Assembly (NCBI GenBank): GCA_036396755.1
Contig: DASWKG010000143.1
Span: 1-20,654 of the forward strand
Direction: 5' to 3'
Length of the DNA stretch: 20,654 nucleotides
Source: DASWKG01 sp036396755
Lineage (GTDB): Bacteria > Actinomycetota > UBA4738 > CALAEC01
The translations under genes and the position numbers were made by a program. Of the stretch, positions 15,837 to 20,654 are shown in pieces. Every line of letters starts with the position of its first letter. The first letter of the stretch is position 1. Below the pieces are notes generated by a model. The model had not been told where the DNA came from. It saw nothing but the letters and a program-made list of their open reading frames with translations, and ran no database searches.

Positions 15837-16897
15837 GTGCGCCGGAGGCGACCATGCCGGGGAGCACGGCATCCGACCCGTCCGCGGGACGGACGCCGCT
15901 AGTGCGCCTGGTCGGAGTCAAGAAGCATTTCCCGCTCACCAGAGGGATCATCTTCCAGCGCAAGATCGGCGCGGTGCACGCGGTCGACGGCATCGACCTC
16001 GACGTGTACCCGGGCGAGACCCTGGGCCTGGTGGGCGAGACGGGGTGCGGCAAGTCGACCACCGCCCGGCTCATCATGAAGCTCTACGACGTGACGGACG
16101 GCCAGGTGTTCTTCGAGGGTCGCGACATCACGAAGCTCAGCCGGCGGCGGATGCGCCCGCTCCGCCGCGAGATGCAGATGATCTTCCAGGACCCGTTCGC
16201 CTCGCTGAACCCGCGCAAGACGGTGGGAGCGATCATCAGCGACCCCTTCCGCATCCACAAGACCGTGAAGAAGGACCGCATCAAGCCCGAGGTCCAGCAG
16301 CTGATGGAGCTCGTCGGGCTCAACCCCGAGCACTACAACCGCTACCCGCACGAGTTCTCCGGAGGCCAGCGCCAGCGCATCGGCGTCGCGCGTGCCCTCG
16401 CCCTGAGGCCGAAGCTCATCGTCGCGGACGAGCCGGTCTCCGCGCTCGACGTCTCGATCCAGGCCCAGATCCTGAACCTCCTCGAGGACCTGCAGGAGGA
16501 GTTCAAGCTGACCTACATCTTCATCGCCCACGACCTGTCCGTCGTGAAGCACATGAGCGACCGGGTGGCGGTGATGTACCTGGGCAAGGTCGTCGAGATC
16601 GCTCCCGGCGACACGCTGTACCAGAACCCCAAGCACCCCTACACGGGAGCCCTGCTCTCGGCGGTGCCGATCCCCGACCCGATCGCGGCCTCGAAGCGGA
16701 AGCGGATCGTGTTGGAAGGCGACGTGCCGTCTCCCATCGACCCTCCGAGCGGCTGCCGCTTCCACCCGCGCTGCCCGAAGGCGCAGTTTCCCACATGCAG
16801 CGAGATCGACCCGGAGCTCACGCCCCATCACCGCGGCCAGCTCGCCGCCTGCCACTTCCCGCTCGAGGATCAGGCCGTGATAGAGTCTTCGGCCTGA
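15833..16897 (+). CDS. dppF: Peptide-type ABC importer 2, ATPase subunit F
   Basis: Second ATPase of importer 2, 354 residues from the GTG. Motifs: Walker A GETGCGKS (68-75), Q-loop Gln119, signature FSGGQ (175-179), Walker B LIVADEP (195-201), switch His233 in IAHD. Cysteines 308, 314, 322 and 340 form the usual C-terminal cluster motif, with an extra residue between the second and third. The GTG overlaps the dppD stop, like the other junctions here. An in-frame ATG seven codons later (15854) has a better-placed GGAGG and is a real alternative; it would remove only non-conserved residues. The TGA stop overlaps the secG ATG (TGATG), tying secretion and transport genes together. Confidence 0.95.
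   Translation: MSAPEATMPGSTASDPSAGRTPLVRLVGVKKHFPLTRGIIFQRKIGAVHAVDGIDLDVYPGETLGLVGETGCGKSTTARLIMKLYDVTDGQVFFEGRDITKLSRRRMRPLRREMQMIFQDPFASLNPRKTVGAIISDPFRIHKTVKKDRIKPEVQQLMELVGLNPEHYNRYPHEFSGGQRQRIGVARALALRPKLIVADEPVSALDVSIQAQILNLLEDLQEEFKLTYIFIAHDLSVVKHMSDRVAVMYLGKVVEIAPGDTLYQNPKHPYTGALLSAVPIPDPIAASKRKRIVLEGDVPSPIDPPSGCRFHPRCPKAQFPTCSEIDPELTPHHRGQLAACHFPLEDQAVIESSA
16878..16886 (+). promoter_or_regulatory. Candidate extended -10 for near-leaderless secG transcript
   Basis: TGA-TAGAGT ends 10 bases before the secG ATG (16897), inside the 3' end of dppF. A start 6-8 bases downstream of the -10 would fall at about 16893-16895, giving a leaderless or nearly leaderless secG mRNA, a common arrangement in actinobacteria. 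No -35 is recognisable. secG has no clear ribosome site, which fits. Motif-based inference only. Confidence 0.35.
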
Positions 16898-17124
16898 TGG
16901 TTAACGCCGCACTGATCACGATCAACATCATCTCCGCCGTCCTGATGATCCTGTTCGTCCTGCTCCACGCGGGGCGGGGAGGCGGCCTCTCCGACATGTT
17001 CGGAGGCGGCGGCGCGTCCCTGTCCGGCGGGACCTCGGTCGAGAAGAGCCTCGACCGCTTCACGGTCATCACGGCCCTGGTCTTCGGCGCCACCACCTTC
17101 TGGCTTGCCTGGAAGTGGACGTAG
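16897..17124 (+). CDS. secG: Protein translocase subunit SecG
   Basis: Small accessory subunit of the SecYEG channel in the cytoplasmic membrane, 75 residues, normal for actinobacterial SecG. Two hydrophobic helices (about residues 5-23 and 55-72) flank the conserved cytoplasmic loop HAGRGGGLSDMFGGGG, the best family signature. The ATG overlaps the dppF stop. In many bacteria secG lies next to tpiA and near a tRNA-Leu gene, for example secG-leuU in E. coli. Here tpiA is about 15 kb upstream and the tRNA about 3 kb downstream, with transporter genes in between. A possible own promoter lies just upstream. The following binding-protein gene probably starts inside its 3' end. Confidence 0.95.
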   Translation: MVNAALITINIISAVLMILFVLLHAGRGGGLSDMFGGGGASLSGGTSVEKSLDRFTVITALVFGATTFWLAWKWT

Positions 17125-18703
17125 GCCCCGGCTGACGCCGCGGGTCGCCCTGCTCTTGGTCCTCCTGGGGGTCGCGGGCGCCTGCACCAGCCCGCCCTCC
17201 GACGGCAACCCCACGCCGAGGCCCAGCGCGACGGCGCCGGCGTCCCTGCGGGTCGGGGCGGGGACGGTCGACGCCCTCGACCCGGCCGAGCTCGACACGC
17301 CCGAGTCGCTGCTGATCGCTTCGCAGGTCTTCGACGGCCTCGTGCGCTACGACCCCGGGACCGCGGCGGTCGTCCCCGCCGTCGCGACCGACTGGGAGGT
17401 GCTCGACGGCGGCTCCCGGTTCGTCTTCCACCTGGGGCCCTCGGTGTTCCACGACCAGACCCTGGTGACGGCCGAGTCGTTCGCGTTCGCGTGGCGGCGC
17501 CTCGCCGACCCGGCCACCCCGCGGCCGTTCGCGTTCCTGCTCGAGTCGGTCGCCGGGTTCCGTGACTACCGCGAGAGCCTCGGCGCGCGGCCGTTCTCGG
17601 GCCTGCAGGCGCTCGACGAGCGGACGCTCGAGGTGCGACTCCGCTACCCGTGGCCCGATTTCGTCGCGCTCCTCGGCCACCCGGCGCTCTCGCCGGTGCC
17701 CGCGGCGGCGCAGGACCCCGCGTTCGGCGCGCGACCGATCGGGAACGGCCCCTACCGGCTCACCGGCGACCTCGCGCTCGGCCAGCCCGTCCGGCTGGAG
17801 GCGTTCGAGGGGTACCCGCCCGGGCTCCCGCCGGTCCGGAGCGTGGAGTTCCTGCCGGTCGATGCGCCGGAGGAGGCGTGGCCCGACTTCCTGTCGGGCG
17901 CGCTGGACGTCGCCCCGATCCCGCCCGCGCTGATCGATCAGGCCCAGGTCGAGTTCGGGACGGCCGGCATCGAAACGGTCGGCCGGCTGCTGTACTGCGG
18001 CTTCAACCTGTCGCTGAAGCGGTTCCAGGATCCGGCCCTTCGGCGCGCGGTGTCGATGGCGATCGACCGCGCCGCGCTCGTCCGGGAGGTCTTCGCCGGC
18101 GGCGCCGAGCCCGCCACCGGGATCGTGCCCCCGTCGTTCCCCGGCTCGCGCGCCGATGTGTGCGGCGAGGCCTGCACGCCGGCCGTCGAGGAGGCCCGCG
18201 CCGTGGTGGCGGGCCTCCCCGAGGAGGACCGCACGTTCAGCCTCGACTTCGCCCAGTCGGACACGGGCGCCCTCGTCGCGGAGGGGCTGGCGGCGCAGCT
18301 GGGCGAGGCGGGGTTCGTCGTCACGCCACGCGGACATTCGGGAGCCGAGTACGCGGACCTGCTCTCGAACGGGGAGCAGGCGTTCTTCTGCCTGACCGCG
18401 GTCGCCGACTACCCGCGGCAGCGGGCGCTCCTCGAGCCCCTGCTGCTCTCGGTCTCTCCCGACAACCGGACGAGCATCGCCGACGACGAGCTCGACGCGC
18501 TGCTCGAGCGCGCGCGCGGATCCTTCGACCCGATCGCGCGTGAGGACCTGTACCTGCAGGCGGAGCGCCGGGCGCTCGAGCTGATGCCGCTCGTTCCGAT
18601 CGCGTGGTTCCGGGAGCATCTCGCCGCCAAGCCGTTCGTCACCGGGCTGGCCGTCGACCCGCTGGGCACCTTCGATGTTGCCGCCCTTTCGATCGCGGCC
18701 TAG
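17105..18703 (+). CDS. SBP4: orphan family 5 solute-binding lipoprotein
   Basis: Binding protein of the SBP_bac_5 family, 532 residues from a TTG that overlaps secG by 20 bases. No in-frame ATG or GTG is available, and a CTG at 17132 is the alternative; both leave the lipoprotein signal VLLGVAGAC intact, with Cys27 in the longer form. A Pro/Ser/Thr-rich linker follows. Family features: SQVFDGLVRYDP, FVFHLGPSVFHDQTLVTAESFAFAW, IGNGPYRLTGD, and FNLSLKRFQDPALRRAVSMAIDRAAL; LMPLVPIAWF is close to the C-terminus. GVxFHDG is changed to PSVFHDQ. No permease genes accompany it, so it may deliver ligands to one of the two importers upstream or act as a receptor. The ligand is unknown and the start codon is uncertain. 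Confidence 0.87.
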   Translation: MPGSGRRPRLTPRVALLLVLLGVAGACTSPPSDGNPTPRPSATAPASLRVGAGTVDALDPAELDTPESLLIASQVFDGLVRYDPGTAAVVPAVATDWEVLDGGSRFVFHLGPSVFHDQTLVTAESFAFAWRRLADPATPRPFAFLLESVAGFRDYRESLGARPFSGLQALDERTLEVRLRYPWPDFVALLGHPALSPVPAAAQDPAFGARPIGNGPYRLTGDLALGQPVRLEAFEGYPPGLPPVRSVEFLPVDAPEEAWPDFLSGALDVAPIPPALIDQAQVEFGTAGIETVGRLLYCGFNLSLKRFQDPALRRAVSMAIDRAALVREVFAGGAEPATGIVPPSFPGSRADVCGEACTPAVEEARAVVAGLPEEDRTFSLDFAQSDTGALVAEGLAAQLGEAGFVVTPRGHSGAEYADLLSNGEQAFFCLTAVADYPRQRALLEPLLLSVSPDNRTSIADDELDALLERARGSFDPIAREDLYLQAERRALELMPLVPIAWFREHLAAKPFVTGLAVDPLGTFDVAALSIAA

Positions 18704-20213
18704 CCGCGTCGCCGCCGGCTGCCTCGCGCTGCTGCTCCTCGCCGGGCGCTGCGGGGGGGAGCGCGTCGAGCCGTCGCCCGCGCCCTCGCCGCTCCCGACC
18801 GAGCCCGTCGCCGGCGCGGGGACGATCCGCGTCGCCTATCCCGAGGAGCCGTCCACGCTCTCGCCGATCGAGGCGCGGTCCGCCGCCTCGCGCGACATCC
18901 TCCGAGCCGTCCTGCCGTCGTTCTTCGTCGTCACGCCCGATCTGGAGTACCGGCCCTCGCTGCTGGCCGAGGAGCCGAGCGTCACGGCGCGCGGCGACCG
19001 CATGCTGGTCGAGTTCCGGATCCGCGACGACGCTCGGTGGAGCGACGGCGAGCCCATCACCGTGGCCGATGTGGCGTTCACCTGGCGCGTGATGACCGAC
19101 CCGGACCTCCCCGTCGCCGTGCGGGACGGCTTCGAGCACCTCCGCGACGTCGAGGAGATCTCGCCGACCGAGGGCCGCCTGGTCCTCGACCGGTTCGAGG
19201 GCTGGCGCGACCTCTTCTCGGCGGGCCGGTGGGTGCTCCCGGCCCACGCGGTGTCGGAGCTCGCGGAGGTGGCCTCGTGGCGCGGCGGCCCGCCCGTGTC
19301 CGGCGGGCCCTTCACGGTCGGGCGCTGGGTGCCCGGGCGCTCGATCACGCTCACCCGAAGCGCATCCTTCACGCCGCCGGCGTTGGTGCGCCGGATCGAG
19401 GTGGTGTTCGTGCCGGACCCGACGACCGCGATCCAGCTGATCGAGCGCGGCGAGGTCGACGTGGCCGCGCCGGCGCTCGGCGTCTCGTGGGGCCGCCGGC
19501 TCGCCGAGGCGGGCGCCGGCGTGTCGGGGGCCTTCGGGCCGGACCTCGTCACGCTGGTGCTCAACGTGGCCCACGTGTCGCTCGAGGAGCGCCGGGCGAT
19601 CGCCGACGGCATCGACCGCAGCAGGTTCGTCGACGTGCTCCTGCCGGGGGAGGCGCGCCGCGCCGACGGCATCCTCGCGCCCGAGCAGCCGGGCGCCGAG
19701 CCGGCATGGGAGGGCGACGGCGGCGGCACCCCGCCGAGCCCCGGCGTTGAGGGGGAGCTCGACCTCGTGTACGCCGACACCGAGGTGCTGACCTTCCTCG
19801 CCCGCTTCGTGCGCGAGGAGATGGCCCGCGTGGGTGTCGACGTCGAGCTTGTCGGCCTCGAGAGCGGCCTGTTCAACGAGCGATGGCTGCCCGAGCGGCG
19901 CTTCGACCTGGCGCTCTGGGAGGCGCGAGGAGGACCGGGCCCGTGGCTCGACCGATGGTTCGGGTCCGAGGGCGGCGAGGCGGTGAGCGGGCTGCAGGAC
20001 GCCAGGCTCGACCGGCTGCTGAGCGTGGCGGCGCGCGGCGAGGCGCCCGCCCTGACCGGGGCCCAGCGCCGCCTCGCCTCCCTGGCGGCCGTGCTCCCGA
20101 TCTTCCAGCCGGAGGTGACGGTCGGCTTCCTCCCCGGGATCGGAGGGGTCGTCGCGAACCCCACGGTCGACGGGCCATTCTGGAACGCAGGGGAGTGGTC
20201 GAAGGCGGCCTGA
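18675..20213 (+). CDS. SBP5: orphan, divergent family 5 solute-binding protein
   Basis: Predicted exported binding protein, 512 residues, whose ATG lies 29 bases inside the end of SBP4. The N-terminus is basic (residues 1-11) then hydrophobic, ending in LLLLAGRCGG. This looks like a lipobox, but Arg25 directly precedes Cys26 where Gly or Ala is expected, so lipidation is doubtful. Family-like segments: TIRVAYPEEPSTLSP, FRIRDDARWSDGEPITVADVAFTWRVM, SGGPFTVGRW, and IERGEVDVAAPALG. The segment LDRWFGSEGGEAVSGLQDARLDRLL resembles the late part of OppA proteins. The helix normally written AIxxAIDR is shortened to ERRAIADGIDRSRF. A hairpin follows the stop. It is more divergent than SBP4, and the ligand is unknown. 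Confidence 0.85.
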   Translation: MLPPFRSRPSRVAAGCLALLLLAGRCGGERVEPSPAPSPLPTEPVAGAGTIRVAYPEEPSTLSPIEARSAASRDILRAVLPSFFVVTPDLEYRPSLLAEEPSVTARGDRMLVEFRIRDDARWSDGEPITVADVAFTWRVMTDPDLPVAVRDGFEHLRDVEEISPTEGRLVLDRFEGWRDLFSAGRWVLPAHAVSELAEVASWRGGPPVSGGPFTVGRWVPGRSITLTRSASFTPPALVRRIEVVFVPDPTTAIQLIERGEVDVAAPALGVSWGRRLAEAGAGVSGAFGPDLVTLVLNVAHVSLEERRAIADGIDRSRFVDVLLPGEARRADGILAPEQPGAEPAWEGDGGGTPPSPGVEGELDLVYADTEVLTFLARFVREEMARVGVDVELVGLESGLFNERWLPERRFDLALWEARGGPGPWLDRWFGSEGGEAVSGLQDARLDRLLSVAARGEAPALTGAQRRLASLAAVLPIFQPEVTVGFLPGIGGVVANPTVDGPFWNAGEWSKAA

Positions 20214-20222
20214 GAGGGTGCC

Positions 20223-20246
20223 GCCGGGGGGCCGGTTCCCCCCGGC
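20223..20246 (+). terminator. Terminator-like hairpin after SBP5
   Basis: GCCGGGGGG (20223-20231) pairs perfectly over 9 bases with CCCCCCGGC (20238-20246) around loop CCGGTT, 10 bases after the SBP5 stop. No T run follows; instead the stem abuts the TATACT -10 of the tRNA gene. It could end the SBP4-SBP5 transcript. Confidence 0.6.
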
Positions 20247-20252
20247 TATACT
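20247..20252 (+). promoter_or_regulatory. Candidate -10 of the tRNA-Leu promoter
   Basis: TATACT lies 12 bases before the mature tRNA start, predicting transcription from about 20258-20260 with a leader of a few bases. The -35 would fall at about 20224-20229, inside the left arm of the hairpin, and does not resemble the consensus. Confidence 0.45.
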
Positions 20253-20263
20253 CGGGTGGTCAC

Positions 20264-20352
20264 GTCGGAGTGGCGGAATTGGTAGACGCGCTAGGTTGAG
20301 GGCCTAGTCCGGGTAATACCGGGTGGGAGTTCGACTCTCCCCTCCGACACCA
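20264..20352 (+). tRNA. tRNA-Leu (anticodon GAG), CCA encoded
   Basis: Class II tRNA reading CUC/CUU. Acceptor GTCGGAG (20264-20270) pairs with CTCCGAC (20342-20348). The D-arm contains GGAATTGGTAGAC, as in bacterial tRNA-Leu. The anticodon stem CTAGG/CCTAG (20291-20295, 20303-20307) encloses loop TTGAGGG with anticodon GAG at 20298-20300. A variable arm built on CCGG...CCGG follows. The T-arm is GGGAG-TTCGACT-CTCCC (20325-20341). Discriminator A20349 and CCA (20350-20352) are encoded. A tRNA-Leu(GAG) next to secG is also found in E. coli (leuU), supporting an old linkage. Confidence 0.96.
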
Positions 20353-20571
20353 CTGAGCAGGGGAAACGCGGAGACACCTCTCGAACACTCGTTCAGCGCC
20401 CGGATTTGGTCACAGTCTTGGTCACACTCGCCTTGGGCTTGGAGCGACTGTTCTTACCAACCACTCCTACCCAAGGCCAGGCGGGGGTGGCCCGTGGGCT
20501 GTGGCGTCGCGATCCAGGGTCGTCTGGCCGCGTAATGTGAACCGAGGAACTGTTTGTTTCGTCTGTCTCAT
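20353..20571 (+). other. AT-richer region after the tRNA with no confident gene
   Basis: The 219 bases are visibly less GC-rich than the rest: about 53% GC in 20401-20460 and about 45% in 20541-20580, by hand count. No complete gene is convincing. On the minus strand a frame ending at a TGA (20393-20395) would finish in KASVTKTVTKSGR, resembling the tails of some tyrosine integrases. No catalytic motif is present, so this is at most a remnant. Two pairs of short direct repeats are listed separately. Confidence 0.4.
20406..20426. repeat. Short direct repeat TTGGTCACA, two copies
   Basis: TTGGTCACA occurs at 20406-20414 and again at 20418-20426, with a 12-base period. Read on the minus strand in the open frame, each copy encodes V-T-K, so it may be coding repetition rather than a regulatory site. 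Confidence 0.5.
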
Positions 20572-20578
20572 GTGAACC
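20535..20578. repeat. Direct repeat ATGTGAACC, two copies
   Basis: ATGTGAACC occurs at 20535-20543 and 20570-20578, a 35-base period. The second copy includes the candidate GTG start of the final gene. It could be an operator pair or chance; only nine bases match. Confidence 0.35.
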
Positions 20579-20654
20579 AACGTCGTGTCGCCGCGCTGGT
20601 GGGGCTGGCTGTCGCTGGCGCCGGTGTAGGCCTGGCGGTCGCCATGACTCCGCT
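20572..20654 (+). CDS. Start of a probable exported or membrane protein (cut by window end)
   Basis: From GTG 20572 the frame stays open to the window edge and gives about 27 residues. A short basic start (MNQRR) is followed by a hydrophobic Ala/Gly/Val/Leu stretch and then AMTP, a pattern like a signal peptide or membrane anchor. The overlapping ATG at 20570 is followed at once by TGA and cannot be used. No ribosome site is visible upstream, so the start is uncertain, and the function cannot be judged from this fragment. Reading the hydrophobic run as coding is the main support. Confidence 0.4.
   Translation, partial: MNQRRVAALVGLAVAGAGVGLAVAMTP

Noticed and set aside
20323..20535. 70-codon + strand frame overlapping the tRNA 3' end
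   Set aside because: It starts inside the tRNA, has no ribosome site or recognisable domain, and its composition looks random.
1..20654. CRISPR array, transposon ends, or a phage or defence island
   Set aside because: No regularly spaced repeats, transposase, complete integrase or defence-type domains are seen anywhere in the window.

Overview
The window is about 20.6 kb of very GC-rich DNA. Every protein gene lies on the + strand, and genes are tightly packed with many stop/start overlaps and frequent GTG starts. Base composition, the archaeal-type phosphoglycerate mutase beside pgk-tpiA, and the pgk...tpiA...secG layout suggest a member of the Actinomycetota, probably a deep-branching or uncultured lineage. 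That placement is an inference; no marker gene here fixes it.

Layout. (1) 2-2877: lower glycolysis: the 3' two-thirds of phosphoglycerate kinase, triosephosphate isomerase, and cofactor-independent phosphoglycerate mutase (apgM). (2) 2877-4556: a family 5 solute-binding lipoprotein (SBP1) whose start codon overlaps the apgM stop. (3) 4591-10705: promoter, SBP2, a strong intercistronic hairpin, then dppB-dppC-dppD-dppF: a complete oligopeptide-type ABC importer. (4) 10741-16897: a second complete importer in the unusual order promoter, dppC, SBP3, hairpin, dppB, dppD, dppF. (5) 16897-17124: secG, translationally coupled to dppF and possibly also transcribed from its own near-leaderless promoter. 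(6) About 17105-20213: two more family 5 binding proteins (SBP4, SBP5) without their own permeases. (7) 20223-20352: a terminator-like hairpin merging into the promoter of a tRNA-Leu(GAG) gene. (8) 20353-20654: AT-richer DNA with short direct repeats and the first codons of a probable exported protein running off the end.

How it works together. Two B/C/D/F sets give two heteromeric peptide-type importers, served by five extracytoplasmic binding proteins. SBP1 and SBP3 are clear relatives: both carry the same acidic loop with two cysteines, D-x-D-G-D-G-x-C-D-A-x-x-C. SBP2 is a more standard DppA-type protein. SBP4 and SBP5 are more divergent and may feed one of the two translocators. The transported compounds cannot be read from sequence; family 5 also includes binders of glycans, opines, metals and others.

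The most notable large-scale point is that the transport genes (2877-16897 and about 17105-20213) sit inside what looks like an ancestral pgk-tpiA-secG-tRNA-Leu backbone. I see no CRISPR array, transposase, complete integrase, toxin-antitoxin pair or defence system, and no system I would call wholly new. The points worth a second look are the transporter duplication, the ~100-residue insertion in one DppF, the cysteine-acid loop, the intercistronic hairpins, the damaged lipobox of SBP5, and a possible integrase remnant beyond the tRNA.
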